Assembly (NCBI GenBank): GCA_024636555.1
Contig: JAGXGW010000061.1
Span: forward strand, 1-64,000
Reading direction: 5' to 3'
Length of the DNA stretch: 64,000 bases
DNA from: Paracoccaceae bacterium
GTDB lineage: Bacteria > Pseudomonadota > Alphaproteobacteria > Rhodobacterales > Rhodobacteraceae
The notes beneath the pieces are model-generated. The model made no database searches, was not told the origin of the DNA, and saw only the letters and a program-made list of their open reading frames with translations. The translations under genes were made by a program, and so were the position numbers. This document shows, piece by piece, positions 17,041 through 25,745 of this stretch. Every line of letters begins with the position of its first letter. The first letter of the stretch is position 1.

Positions 17041-18060
17041 ATGACGGTCTTTGAACGCTTCCTCTCGCTTTGGGTGCTGTTGTGCATCATCGCGGGCATC
17101 GGGCTGGCCACCCTGCTGCCGGGCCTGTTCGCGGCGCTTGCATCGCTGGAATATGCCTCGGTCAATCTGGTCGTGGCGGTGCTGATCTGGGCGATGGTCT
17201 ATCCGATGATGGTGGCCGTGGATTTCGGCGCGCTGCGCCGTGTCGGTGAGCGGCCCAAAGGGCTGATCATCACGCTGGTGGTCAACTGGCTGATCAAGCC
17301 CTTCACGATGGCCGCCCTCGGGGTGTTGTTTTTCAACTACGTTTTTGCGGATCTGATCGATCCGGCCAATGCTGGCCAGTATATCGCCGGGCTGATCCTG
17401 CTGGGCACGGCCCCTTGCACGGCGATGGTCTTTGTCTGGTCGCAGTTGACCAAGGGTGATCCGAATTACACGCTCGTGCAGGTGTCATTGAACGATGTGA
17501 TCATGGTCTTCGCCTTCGCGCCCATCGTGGCGCTGCTGCTGGGCGTGACCGATATTGCCGTGCCGTGGGAGACGCTGGTGTTGTCGGTTGTCCTTTATGT
17601 TGTGCTGCCGCTGATTGCGGGGGCGATCACGCGGGCGCGTCTGATGGGGCAGGGTGGCGAGGAGGCTGTTTCGGCTTTTACCGCGCGGGTCAAGCCGGCC
17701 TCTATTCTGGGGCTGTTGCTGACCGTGGTGCTGCTGTTCGGGTTTCAGGGCAATGTCATCCTCGACAATCCGTTCCTGATCCTGCTGTTGGCGACCCCGA
17801 TCCTCATCCAGTCCTACGGGATGTTCGCGCTGGCCTATTTCTGGGCATGGCGCTGGAAAGTGCCGCATAACGTGGCCGCCCCCTGCGCGCTGATCGGCAC
17901 GTCGAACTTTTTCGAACTGGCTGTGGCAGTTGCGATCGGCCTGTTCGGCCTGAACTCCGGTGCGGCTCTGGTCACTGTTGTCGGTGTGCTGGTGGAAGTG
18001 CCTGTGATGCTGTCGCTGGTTTGGTTCGCCAACCGCACAAAGCAGAGCTTTGCAGCATGA
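17041..18060 (+). CDS. arsB: Arsenite efflux transporter, ACR3 family
   Basis: The 339-residue inner-membrane protein has about ten hydrophobic helices. The ACR3 signature [17 protein letters not shown] contains the essential cysteine (C126), and a second conserved segment [13 protein letters not shown] follows. ACR3 proteins expel As(III), and sometimes Sb(III), using the membrane potential. The gene sits immediately after arsR and overlaps the reductase gene by 4 bases (ATGA). No arsC arsenate reductase is visible nearby. Confidence 0.93.
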   Translation: MTVFERFLSLWVLLCIIAGIGLATLLPGLFAALASLEYASVNLVVAVLIWAMVYPMMVAVDFGALRRVGERPKGLIITLVVNWLIKPFTMAALGVLFFNYVFADLIDPANAGQYIAGLILLGTAPCTAMVFVWSQLTKGDPNYTLVQVSLNDVIMVFAFAPIVALLLGVTDIAVPWETLVLSVVLYVVLPLIAGAITRARLMGQGGEEAVSAFTARVKPASILGLLLTVVLLFGFQGNVILDNPFLILLLATPILIQSYGMFALAYFWAWRWKVPHNVAAPCALIGTSNFFELAVAVAIGLFGLNSGAALVTVVGVLVEVPVMLSLVWFANRTKQSFAA

Positions 18061-18710
18061 ACTATCTGGTCTTTCTAGGGTCCGCGCGTGACAGCACCCC
18101 GCCACGTCCGGCGCGGCTTGGCGCGCGTGTCGCGGCAGCATGCTGCCGTCTTGTTACGGCGCGCGGTCATCGGGCCACATTGGTCGACCCGCTCGAAATC
18201 GACACGGGCGGCGTGTTCAAGCCGCAATTCGCCTATGCCGAGGGTCGCGCGCCCGCGCCGCTGGACGCATTGGCAAAGATGATCACGCAGGCTGATGGCT
18301 ATGTCATGGTCAGCCCCGAATACAATCACGCGATGTCGCCCGCGCTGGCGCATCTGCTCAACCATTTCGGCGCCTCGCGTTTCGCGTTCAAGCCGTCGGC
18401 TATCGTGACCTATTCTGCAGGTCAATGGGGCGGGGCGCGCGCGGCGATGGGCATGCGGGGCTTTCTGTCCGAACTCGGCTGCCTGCCCGTCTCGGCGATG
18501 GTTCATATCCCCAAGGCGCAAGAGGCGCTCGCGGAGGACGGAGCATAGCAGGCCGATGCGGATGACTGGGATGGCTATCTTGGCCGGACCATAGCCCAGC
18601 TTGACTGGTGGGCCGAAGCTGCCAAGCGCCAGCGTGAGGGTGGCAAGGCGGAAGCGACACAGGCCTTTGGCCGCGACCCTTCGCAGCGTAACGCGCCTTC
18701 GGGGGGCTGA
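18057..18710 (+). pseudogene. NADPH-dependent FMN reductase (arsenic-operon type), interrupted by an in-frame TAG
   Basis: The reading frame starts at ATG 18057 (overlapping the acr3 stop) and runs 163 codons with a flavodoxin-like fold: VFLGSARDSTPP near the N-terminus and the FMN-binding VSPEYNHAMSPALAHLLN. At 18546-18548 it meets TAG. The same frame then continues without interruption for 53 more codons to TGA at 18708. The continuation reads as a normal family C-terminus (WDGYLGRTIAQLDWWAEAAK, later DPSQRNAP). A single base change has therefore truncated the protein, or the stop is read through. The remaining 163 residues keep the FMN site and might still fold. Confidence 0.8.
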
Positions 18711-18742
18711 GCCTTTCGCGCGATCCGGCTCGTCGGGCAGCG

Positions 18743-19843
18743 TTACGATACCTTTCCCGCCGGTTCCGGCGTGCGGGCCACGTGATCGCGGGCCACGGAC
18801 ATGGATTTCAGGATGGCGTGCACCGTATCGCCGCGGGTCAGCGCCATCTGCTCGGTGGCGCGACGGGTGATGCGGGCCAGTATCTCGTGCCCCGCCACGT
18901 CGATATGGACCATCACCCCCGGACCCGTGCCCGGCATGATCCGGGTGATCGTCCCGGAAATGATGTTCTGGGCCGAAAGCCCCTCGGGCCGTGCCCGCGC
19001 GAGAATGACCTCATGCGCCATGATCCGCACCCGTAGCCGCGTACCGGGGGCGCCATCAATCTCGGGCAGGAACAAAGGCCCCGTCGGCCCGTTCAGGCGG
19101 GTCAGCCCGTCATCTCCATGCTCCACGATGACGGCAGGCAGCATCGCGGCAACCTCGCGGATGCCCATGGCGCGCAGCGCCTCGGGATCGGCCATGACAT
19201 CGGCGGTCGTGCCCTCCCGCACGACGCGGCCATTCTCGAGCACCACCATACGATCCGCCAGAAGCTGCGCCTCGTTCATGTCATGGGTGACCAGCACCAC
19301 GGGCATGGCCAGATGCCTGCGTAAATCAATGATCTCGCTGTAGAGCTTCTCGCGGGTCGCGCGGTCCACGGCCGAGAATGGCTCGTCCAGCAGCAGCGCA
19401 TGCGGCTTGCGGGCCAGTGCGCGCGCTACGGCCACCCTTTGTTGCTGTCCACCGGAGAGCTGTGCAGGCTTGCGATCAGCCAGTCCGTGCAGGTTAACCA
19501 GATCAAGGGTCTGCTCTGCTGCGCGCCTGTCGGGGGCATCCATCGCCGCCATCACATTCTGCACCGCTGACATATGCGGAAACAGCGCGTAATTCTGGAA
19601 CACGATTCCCACCCTGCGGCGATGCGTGGGCAGATCAATGCCAGCAGCGGTATCCAGCCAAGCCGCGCCGTTCACAGCGATCCGCCCCGTTTGGGGCCGC
19701 CACAACCCCGCAATGCTTCGCAGGAGTGTCGTTTTGCCTGATCCCGAATGTCCGACGAGGGCAAGCAACTCGCCCGGTTGCACCTCAAATGCCACATCGA
19801 GCGGGATGGGTGCAGCCGAGCGCACCATGACATTCAGCGCCAT
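18743..19843 (-). CDS. modC: Molybdate ABC transporter ATP-binding protein
   Basis: ModC energises molybdate import. The 366-residue protein has Walker A GHSGSGKTT (about residues 31-39), the Q-loop VFQNYALFPHMS, the signature [15 protein letters not shown], Walker B LLLDEPFSAVD and switch VTHDMNEA. A C-terminal TOBE (molybdate-binding) domain covers about 290-355 (SAQNIISGTITRIM). Its start overlaps the modB stop. It ends tail-to-tail with the broken reductase remnant. Confidence 0.93.
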   Translation of the reverse strand: MALNVMVRSAAPIPLDVAFEVQPGELLALVGHSGSGKTTLLRSIAGLWRPQTGRIAVNGAAWLDTAAGIDLPTHRRRVGIVFQNYALFPHMSAVQNVMAAMDAPDRRAAEQTLDLVNLHGLADRKPAQLSGGQQQRVAVARALARKPHALLLDEPFSAVDRATREKLYSEIIDLRRHLAMPVVLVTHDMNEAQLLADRMVVLENGRVVREGTTADVMADPEALRAMGIREVAAMLPAVIVEHGDDGLTRLNGPTGPLFLPEIDGAPGTRLRVRIMAHEVILARARPEGLSAQNIISGTITRIMPGTGPGVMVHIDVAGHEILARITRRATEQMALTRGDTVHAILKSMSVARDHVARTPEPAGKVS

Positions 19844-20511
19844 CAGGAAACCCTCCTGCCCATACGCGCGGACAGCCAGTAGGTCAGCGCGATGGTGAAC
19901 AGCGAGATGGCCACAAGGACGGCGGACATGATGGCCGCCCCCCGGTCGTCAAAGCCTTGAACCCTGTCATAAATTGCGATGGCGATTGTCTTGGTCTCGC
20001 CGGGGATCGAGCCGCCCACCATCAGCACGATGCCGAATTCGCCAAGCGTATGGGCAAAGGTCAGAACCAGCGCCGTCATCACCCCCGGCCATGCGAGGGG
20101 AAGCTCGACCTTCCACAAAGAGGTGAGGGAATTCATGCCGCAGCAGGCGGCGGCCTCGCGCACCTCTGCCGGAATCGCCTCGAACCCGCGCTGGGCGGGC
20201 TGGATAGCGAAGGGCAGGTTGAAGATGACACTCGCCACCACCAGCCCCTCGAAGCTGAAGACAAGCTGGCTGCCGAACAGGCTTTGCCACAGATCGCCCA
20301 CGGGAGAATTCCGCCCGAATGCCACCAGCAGATAAAACCCGAAAACCGTGGGCGGCAGCACCAGCGGCAGCATCACCAGCGCCTCGACCAGACCCTTGCC
20401 ACGAAACTGGCGGTAAGCCAGAAACCGCCCCATCAGAACCGAGACCGGCAGCAGGATCGCCACCGTCCATGCCGCCAGTTGCATGGAAAGCGAGAGCGCT
20501 GTCCAGTCCAT
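19843..20511 (-). CDS. modB: Molybdate ABC transporter permease
   Basis: The 222-residue inner-membrane permease has five or six helices and the EAA-type coupling loop (EVREAAACCGMNSLTSLWKVELPLAWPG). It works with ModA and ModC to import molybdate. Its ATG directly abuts the modA stop, and its stop overlaps modC. Confidence 0.93.
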   Translation of the reverse strand: MDWTALSLSMQLAAWTVAILLPVSVLMGRFLAYRQFRGKGLVEALVMLPLVLPPTVFGFYLLVAFGRNSPVGDLWQSLFGSQLVFSFEGLVVASVIFNLPFAIQPAQRGFEAIPAEVREAAACCGMNSLTSLWKVELPLAWPGVMTALVLTFAHTLGEFGIVLMVGGSIPGETKTIAIAIYDRVQGFDDRGAAIMSAVLVAISLFTIALTYWLSARMGRRVS

Positions 20512-21312
20512 CTATCCCCCGTCTTCCGGCAGGACGAAACCGTAGCGGCGCATGATCTCGCGTGCGTCAGGCTCCTGCATATAACTATAGAAAGCCTCGG
20601 CCACGGTGCCTGCGCCGTTCAGAAGAACCATACGCTGCCGTAGGGGCGCGTGCCATTCCTCGGGGATCAGCGCATAACGGCCACGCGGTGCCACCTCGGG
20701 GGCAAGGGCCAGCGAATAGGCGATGATGCCGCCCTCGGCATTGCCCGACAGCGCGAATTGCGCGGCTTGGCTGACGTTCTCGCCCAAGACCATAAAAGGT
20801 TGCAGATCATCCCAAAGCCCGCGTTTGATCAACGTCTCTCGGGCGCGCATCCCGTAGGGCGCGTGATCGGGGTTGGCGATGGCAAAGCGGGTCATTTGCC
20901 CGGCGGCCACCATCCCTGCCAGCGCGTCAAGGCTCTCGTCCGGTGTCAGCGATGATCCATGCGGTGCCATGAGAACGATCCGGCCTATCGCATAGAGGTC
21001 GCCTTCATCGGGGGTGAATCCATCGCGGGCGAGATCGAGGATGAACTGTTCATCTGCTGCCATGAACATCTGGAAAGGCGCGCCTTCGCGGATCTGGCGC
21101 GAGAAATTGCCTGTCGAGCCAAAGGACAGCCGCACCGACATCCCCGTCTCTGCCGTGAAGGCTTGGGCGATTTCGATCACCGCGAACTGCAGGTCAGACG
21201 CGGCAGCGATCACCGGGGTGTCGCTGCGCGATGGGGCAGGGCTCCACGCAAGAAAAAGCGCTGCGAGTGCTGCCACGACTGAACGGCTCTTCGAGAGCAT
21301 AGGAGGGGCCAT
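20512..21312 (-). CDS. modA: Molybdate-binding periplasmic protein
   Basis: The 266-residue protein has a signal peptide (about 1-30, with LAALFLAWSPAPSRS). The ModA oxyanion-binding fold follows: AAASDLQFAV, FGSTGNFSRQI and a QMFMAADEQF segment. A second ATG 12 bases downstream is an alternative start; neither has a clear ribosome-binding site. It is first in modABC, downstream of a modE-type regulator on the same strand. Confidence 0.92.
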   Translation of the reverse strand: MAPPMLSKSRSVVAALAALFLAWSPAPSRSDTPVIAAASDLQFAVIEIAQAFTAETGMSVRLSFGSTGNFSRQIREGAPFQMFMAADEQFILDLARDGFTPDEGDLYAIGRIVLMAPHGSSLTPDESLDALAGMVAAGQMTRFAIANPDHAPYGMRARETLIKRGLWDDLQPFMVLGENVSQAAQFALSGNAEGGIIAYSLALAPEVAPRGRYALIPEEWHAPLRQRMVLLNGAGTVAEAFYSYMQEPDAREIMRRYGFVLPEDGG

Positions 21313-21317
21313 CTCAT

Positions 21318-21343
21318 ATTGATATGTTTCTCAAGCTATAACG
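21318..21343 (-). promoter_or_regulatory. Candidate ModE/mop-type operator before modA
   Basis: Read on the minus strand, CGTTATAG lies at 21343-21336, with a second AT-rich half (CATATCAAT) 9 bases further on. The first half resembles the CGTTATAT half-site of ModE-type operators; the second is imperfect. It lies between modE and modA, where molybdate repression would act. Confidence 0.35.
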
Positions 21344-21369
21344 TAGAAAGGCAGGCGGTTCGTCAATGG

Positions 21370-21741
21370 TTATTTCCCGTGGGGAATATCCCTCAGAAGC
21401 ATACGCAATTCCGAAAGTTGCGCCGCACCGGCCTCCGCTGCCTCGTCCTCAAAGGCACGATAAAGCGACAGGACGGTGCGCCCGGCTTCCGTCAGAACGG
21501 CCCCGCCACCGCCCGGCCCGCCACGTGTGCTGTCAACCAGAGGTGCGCGGAACATCGCGTTCAGCGTGCCGATCAACTGCCATGCACGTTTGTAGCTCAT
21601 GCCCATTTCGCGCCCCGCCGCCGCGATTGACCCGCAGCGGTCGATCCTTTCCAGAAGTTCGGCTTTGCCGGGGCCGATCATTTCCTCCGCACCGAAGACG
21701 ATGCGGATGCGGATGCGCGGACGGCAGGTTTCATTTTCCAT
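21370..21741 (-). CDS. modE: ModE-type molybdate regulator lacking a molbindin domain
   Basis: The 123-residue protein consists essentially of a LysR-like winged helix-turn-helix. It matches the DNA-binding half of ModE (LLERIDRCGSIAAAGREMGMSYKRAWQLI, then a Gly-rich GGPGGGGAVLTEAG wing). The C-terminal molybdate-binding domain of E. coli ModE is missing, so ligand sensing must be indirect, or the protein acts as the stand-alone form common in alphaproteobacteria. The ATG at 21741 follows GGGAAG. A longer frame from 21891 adds a non-homologous N-terminus and was not used. It lies upstream of modABC. Confidence 0.8.
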   Translation of the reverse strand: MENETCRPRIRIRIVFGAEEMIGPGKAELLERIDRCGSIAAAGREMGMSYKRAWQLIGTLNAMFRAPLVDSTRGGPGGGGAVLTEAGRTVLSLYRAFEDEAAEAGAAQLSELRMLLRDIPHGK

Positions 21742-21805
21742 GTTACAACACTCTTCCCGCAGCCTGCCGTTTGCAAGAGGTTGAAAGCGGGAACAGACGT
21801 GTCGC

Positions 21806-22267
21806 TCACTGGCGGCTTTTGCCGCCCGAACTGGTCTTTGCCCCGTACCGAGCGGCCTTGGCCCAGCGGAGAAGGGCTTGCTCCTCCGCAACTTTGTTGT
21901 CCCGCCCTTCCTGCGCGTCCCGGAGCACGTCGCGAGCCTTGTCCAGAGCGAGCCTGATCGTCGAAAGTTCGCGGAATTGTTCCGTCAAGGCGGTCTCAAG
22001 CGCCTGCACCCGCGGGGCGGTTTTTGCCAGATCGCGGTTGATCTGTGCTTCCTCGTTGCGGATGCCGCGGATGAATGCCCCCACATAGGGAGCTGCCTCG
22101 ATCGAGATGATTCTTGCGTCGGTATGCAGCCGCTCGAGAAGTTCTGCGCGCGTATTCTCCAAGGTTGCGACCTGCGCGCGAAGCATTGCAAGCTCGCCTG
22201 CCTCGGCGGCCATCTCGTGGCGTCGCAGCCGTTCAAGCACGACAAGCGTATGGACCCGGTCAGTCAT
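21806..22267 (-). CDS. FliJ-like coiled-coil flagellar export protein (candidate)
   Basis: The 153-residue, almost entirely helical, charged protein has heptad-like coiled-coil stretches (about 15-50 and 70-135) and a basic C-terminal tail. Size and pattern resemble FliJ, the central stalk of the export ATPase complex, for which no other candidate exists in this cluster. Sequence identity to known FliJ is weak, so the call rests on shape and location. It is last in a minus-strand unit with the 98-residue protein and motA; its start overlaps the preceding stop. Confidence 0.5.
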   Translation of the reverse strand: MTDRVHTLVVLERLRRHEMAAEAGELAMLRAQVATLENTRAELLERLHTDARIISIEAAPYVGAFIRGIRNEEAQINRDLAKTAPRVQALETALTEQFRELSTIRLALDKARDVLRDAQEGRDNKVAEEQALLRWAKAARYGAKTSSGGKSRQ

Positions 22268-22556
22268 TCTTCCGCGTCTTGGTGCCGCCGGATTGCGGAT
22301 TCTCCGCGCGCAGGATCAAGGCCTCCCGCATCCGTTGCAGAATCTCCGGAGGAAAGGCGTTCAGACTTGGCGGAGCACTGACCGGAAAAGAGGCATACGG
22401 TGCTCCCAGCGGGATGATCCGCCCGATCACGTCGGCGTTAGGCTGTTCAGGAACAGATGTCTCTTCGGCGACAGCCTCAAATGCTGCAACCGATAGCGCC
22501 AATGGCAGCGCGATCCGAAACCATCGCGTAACAGCATGGGGCGCATGTCCCGTCAT
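22260..22556 (-). CDS. Small exported or anchored protein of unknown function, motA unit
   Basis: The 98-residue protein has a hydrophobic N-terminal stretch (residues about 13-30, FRIALPLALSVAAFEAVA) that looks like a signal peptide. A proline-rich, probably extended region and a short helix (PEILQRMREALILR) follow. No known domain is recognised. It overlaps motA by 4 bases upstream and the FliJ-like gene downstream, so the three genes are co-translated. A periplasmic role near the stator is plausible inference. Confidence 0.6.
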   Translation of the reverse strand: MTGHAPHAVTRWFRIALPLALSVAAFEAVAEETSVPEQPNADVIGRIIPLGAPYASFPVSAPPSLNAFPPEILQRMREALILRAENPQSGGTKTRKND

Positions 22557-23419
22557 ACGGCTGGTAGCTCCTTTTGGGCCGCCTCGACCTTGTAGAAATC
22601 GGGTTGCTTGGTGCTTGGAATGTTGCCGCGCCCGATCTCGACACAGATGTTCGGCGGGTGGTTGGCCACCATCGCAACAAAGATATCGCGGATGATGAGA
22701 TAGAATGCCTCGTCCTCATCCTCGATCTGTTTGAGGCGGCCAGATATCGGCTGCACCATGCAATAGGCCAGAAACACGCCCAGAAAGGTGCCAACCAGCG
22801 CGCCGCCGATCATTTTACCCAGGACTTCCGGCGGCTGGTCGATGGATGACATGGTCTTGATCACGCCCAGAACCGCCGCAACGATTCCGATTGCCGGCAG
22901 ACCGTCAGCCATCGTCTGGATCGCGGCGGCAGAGGCGAGCGTCTCGCGGTGGTGCTTCTTGATCTTGCGGTTGATCACATCCTCCGTCTGGTATTTGTCA
23001 TCGAACTGCATCGAGAGCATGCGAAAGCTGTCTGTGATCAGCTCGGTTGCGAAATGGTCTTTGAGAATGACCGGATAGCGCTGGAAAATGCTGCTTTCAC
23101 GCGGTTTTTCCACATGCTCATCCAGCGCGATGATGCCCTTCGTCTTGTACAGGCGCGCCAGCTCATACATCAGCTTCAGCAGTTCCTCGTAATGCGGTGC
23201 CTTGAATTTCGGGCCTTTGATGACCTTGATGAGACCACGCAGCGACGAGCGCAGGACCGTCGTTGAATTGGCGATGACAAAGGCCCCGATCGACGCACCG
23301 CCAATCATCATGCCCTCGTACGGAAGCGCATAGAGCACGATATCCATCTTGCCCCCCGACAACATGAAGCCGCCAAACACCAGTCCGAAGACCATCGCCA
23401 GACCAAGAAAGATCGCCAT
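22553..23419 (-). CDS. motA: Flagellar stator protein MotA
   Basis: MotA and MotB form the proton-driven stator that turns the flagellum. The 288-residue protein has four hydrophobic segments (about 2-20, 30-50, 170-190 and 202-222). The large cytoplasmic loop carries conserved charged residues (residues about 80-160), and the MotA signature lies in SAAAIQTMADGLPAIGIVAAVLG. Its promoter region (23420-23549), shared with a divergent orphan gene, holds an AACTATACTTG element also found before flgI and fliF/fliL. motB is not adjacent: it is 3 kb away on the other strand. Confidence 0.93.
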   Translation of the reverse strand: MAIFLGLAMVFGLVFGGFMLSGGKMDIVLYALPYEGMMIGGASIGAFVIANSTTVLRSSLRGLIKVIKGPKFKAPHYEELLKLMYELARLYKTKGIIALDEHVEKPRESSIFQRYPVILKDHFATELITDSFRMLSMQFDDKYQTEDVINRKIKKHHRETLASAAAIQTMADGLPAIGIVAAVLGVIKTMSSIDQPPEVLGKMIGGALVGTFLGVFLAYCMVQPISGRLKQIEDEDEAFYLIIRDIFVAMVANHPPNICVEIGRGNIPSTKQPDFYKVEAAQKELPAV

Positions 23420-23483
23420 TAGAACTCCGTCACAGGTTTATGCGGCTTCGGTCCGCATCTCGGTGTTATTTGTTTTTCTTTCC

Positions 23484-23494
23484 AACTATACTTG
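23484..23494 (-). promoter_or_regulatory. Recurrent flagellar promoter element, motA copy
   Basis: On the minus strand the sequence is CAAGTATAGTT, identical over 11 bases to a copy before flgI and one base different from a copy between fliF and fliL. It lies about 65 bases upstream of the motA ATG. It is probably the site of a cluster-specific activator. Confidence 0.5.
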
Positions 23495-23520
23495 ACATAA
23501 ATACAGGACAAACATAAATA
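23492..23520 (+). promoter_or_regulatory. Sigma-70-like promoter with direct repeat before the 366-residue orphan
   Basis: A perfect TTGACA (23492-23497) is followed after 17 bases by TAAATA (23515-23520). The nine bases ACATAAATA occur twice, at 23495-23503 and 23512-23520, 17 bases apart. The start codon is at 23550. Confidence 0.4.
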
Positions 23521-23549
23521 GACAATTATAAATTAGCGTGGAGGCAGCC

Positions 23550-24650
23550 ATGATGAGCAATTCAGGCACGTTCGTATATCTGCTTGAAGAAGAAGTGGTG
23601 TCAGGCATGCTTTCGGGTTGGCCCGATGATATACAGATCGCCGTTTGTCTTACTCCCGGCGGTGCCTGTGACCTTGCCGTGCATCATCAAAGCGAGACGC
23701 AACGGGTGCTGGAGCGTATTCTGGCGCTGCATGGCCTGAACCGGTCTGACCTTTGTGTGGCACCGCATGTCGAAGGCTACCCGACACGCAAGGTTTTGTT
23801 CTCGGAAGAGCAGCAGCTTCTCTCGCTAGTCGCGGACAGCCCGCATCTGGCCGAACTGGCATCGGATTATGCGATCAATTACCGCTTCGCACAGGACGAG
23901 GGACTTGATACCGATACGGCGACAGGCACCACAGGCGGGCGACAGCCAGCGGCTGCGGACAAGTCGGCAAAGGACTGGACCGGGGCGCATGAGGCAGAGC
24001 CTGCGGCCATGTCCGCGCGCTCCCGGGCTTACGTGACGCATCTTTCGCTGCCCTCGGGCTATGCAGCGCCGCCAATGTTGAACCGCCCCGAATGCGTCTT
24101 TGTCGAGGCCCGCTTGCAGCGCAAGGGCGATGCCATTCGTCTGATCATCGCGCCGGAGGCGGCGACCGGAAAAGAATCTCCCGTAACTGTCACGCGCATC
24201 GGATGCCGCGATGACTTCGCGCGCTTTGTCCTGCCGCGCAACGCGCTCGACGGCTGGGTGCCGGACGATGTGGCGATACTCGACATGCCCGAGCATGCGT
24301 TCCCCGTCGCGATGGTGGAGCGGTTCATGCGCGAGCCTCATCTTTGTCACGTCACGGTCACGGCGCGGGGGGTGTTCGTCTCTCCTGTTGCGCCTGTCGC
24401 GGGTAAGGTCGCTTCACTTTCCAGCGCAGGTCAGTTACCAGCGCCGCGCGCGAAACGGCGGATTTTCAGATCCGTGCATCTGGCTGTTGCTGCTCTGGTC
24501 GGCTTCATGCTGGTCACGGGGCATTTCGCGGCAGCGCTTGATCGCACTCCGGCGCAGAGCGGTGCCGCTTACCGCAGCAATTATGATGCCAATGCGGATG
24601 CCGCGCTGGACCTGATCGCCGAAATGGCCCGTGACGGTTCTGGCGGATAG
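23550..24650 (+). CDS. Uncharacterised membrane-anchored protein of the flagellar cluster
   Basis: I do not recognise this 366-residue protein. A soluble N-terminal domain (about 1-110) is followed by an Ala/Thr-rich linker (115-150), a second globular region (about 155-285) with a conserved-looking VFVEARLQRKGDAIRLII strand set, and a basic stretch (PRAKRRIFRS). One membrane helix (about 307-328) follows, and a short tail that would lie in the periplasm. This is the topology of a C-terminally anchored cytoplasmic protein. The ATG at 23550 follows GGAGG; a second ATG lies at 23553. It is divergent from motA and convergent with the OmpR-type regulator. Confidence 0.7.
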   Translation: MMSNSGTFVYLLEEEVVSGMLSGWPDDIQIAVCLTPGGACDLAVHHQSETQRVLERILALHGLNRSDLCVAPHVEGYPTRKVLFSEEQQLLSLVADSPHLAELASDYAINYRFAQDEGLDTDTATGTTGGRQPAAADKSAKDWTGAHEAEPAAMSARSRAYVTHLSLPSGYAAPPMLNRPECVFVEARLQRKGDAIRLIIAPEAATGKESPVTVTRIGCRDDFARFVLPRNALDGWVPDDVAILDMPEHAFPVAMVERFMREPHLCHVTVTARGVFVSPVAPVAGKVASLSSAGQLPAPRAKRRIFRSVHLAVAALVGFMLVTGHFAAALDRTPAQSGAAYRSNYDANADAALDLIAEMARDGSGG

Positions 24651-24663
24651 GCGAGCGAGCGGC

Positions 24664-25389
24664 TTATGCGGTCTCTGCCTCGTCCGAGATCTGGACAAGA
24701 TAACCCTTGGACCTGATCGTGCAGACGAGGTAGCGGTTGCCAAAAGCCGCTCTGAGTTTCTTGCGAATCCGCGTGATATGAACGTCGAACTTGCGGTCAC
24801 CATAGAGCCAGTCGGCCTTGTCGAGCTGTCGTGACAGCTGGTTGCGGCTGACAATCTGGCCCCTGTGGCTCAGCAGGATCCGCATGATGTCCGCTTCCAC
24901 CGGCGTCAGTTGCGCGCGGGCAATGAGCGGCGTTTCGAGAGATATGCTTTTCTCGGCCATACCGGCCTGCCGCATCCGCAGCGCGACCCGCGCAACCAGT
25001 TCATGCGCTTGCAAGGGCATACGCAACACGTCATCCGCACCGGCGGCAAGCGCGTCAGCGGCGCTGTTTGCTGTTCCGGCATGGTCGATCACGATGATCA
25101 CCCAGCCCGGCAGATGGCGCCGCAGATCAGCAATCTCGACAGGGCCGAGCACACAATCGCGCAGCCCTGTGAGAAGGACACCGGCGTCGGGCGCGTCGGG
25201 CAGCACGAGGCTTACAAAGGTTTCAAGGCAGGTATCGTCACATACCAAGATTTCCGGAATGCCAAGGACGCGGATGTGATCGGCAAGACCGTCGCAGATG
25301 GTGCGGTCACGGTCTCGGATCACGGCGATGCGCGGAATTTCTCCGACTGCTTGGTACCTTCCGGAAACTTTAATGTTTAAAAGGTTCAT
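24664..25389 (-). CDS. OmpR-type regulator with degenerate receiver domain
   Basis: This 241-residue transcription factor has a receiver-like N-terminal half (about 15-140) and an OmpR/PhoB winged helix (about 150-235; LTPVEADIMRILLSHRGQIVSRNQL, then FDVHITRIRKKL). The aspartate that should be phosphorylated is replaced by threonine (VLLTGL where VLLDVM is usual), and the conserved lysine is replaced by methionine (VLRMPL). It is therefore unlikely to be controlled by phosphorylation. It resembles the flagellar regulator FtcR in this respect. Its start is followed upstream by a 356-base intergenic region shared with mucR. Confidence 0.75.
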   Translation of the reverse strand: MNLLNIKVSGRYQAVGEIPRIAVIRDRDRTICDGLADHIRVLGIPEILVCDDTCLETFVSLVLPDAPDAGVLLTGLRDCVLGPVEIADLRRHLPGWVIIVIDHAGTANSAADALAAGADDVLRMPLQAHELVARVALRMRQAGMAEKSISLETPLIARAQLTPVEADIMRILLSHRGQIVSRNQLSRQLDKADWLYGDRKFDVHITRIRKKLRAAFGNRYLVCTIRSKGYLVQISDEAETA

Positions 25390-25745
25390 GAACTCTTACC
25401 ATAACGTTGTCATACATAGGCGCGTTACCCGGTGGCCGTTTGGTTAAGGCTGGGAAGGCAGCCACGCCCACGGTGCTTGGAAATAATGATAAAGCAGGCC
25501 GTAGTCCCTTTGCTTTCACCACTATTACGACCTTTTTATGGCATTTGCCTCCTGATGTTCTGCCGGTGTGTTGCATAGTTTTCGTTAACCAAAGAACAGT
25601 TGTATGTGTTTCAAGTTTGTGCAAATATAAAAAGGCCAGTCATTGAAGAATTCGATGTTCCGTAAACAATACATGGCGCCAGCATGATGTAGCACGCGTC
25701 AGACCATACATTGCGGAAAGGCTTTCCCACAGTAGAGGGCATCCA
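25390..25745 (+). other. 356-base intergenic region between divergent regulator genes
   Basis: No convincing gene is present. The region is AT-rich compared with its surroundings and holds GTTAACC (about 25585), a CtrA half-site-like word, and a purine-rich ribosome-binding site (GAGGGC) before mucR. It probably contains the promoters of the OmpR-type regulator (minus) and of mucR (plus), including MucR autoregulatory sites, which are AT-rich and poorly defined. Confidence 0.5.

Noticed and set aside
21742-21891. N-terminal extension of the modE frame
   Set aside because: The extension has no similarity to ModE, lacks a ribosome-binding site, and would overlap the end of the FliJ-like gene.
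25370-25624. 84-codon minus-strand frame in the mucR upstream region
   Set aside because: No ribosome-binding site or recognisable domain, and it overlaps the start of the OmpR-type regulator; more likely promoter DNA.
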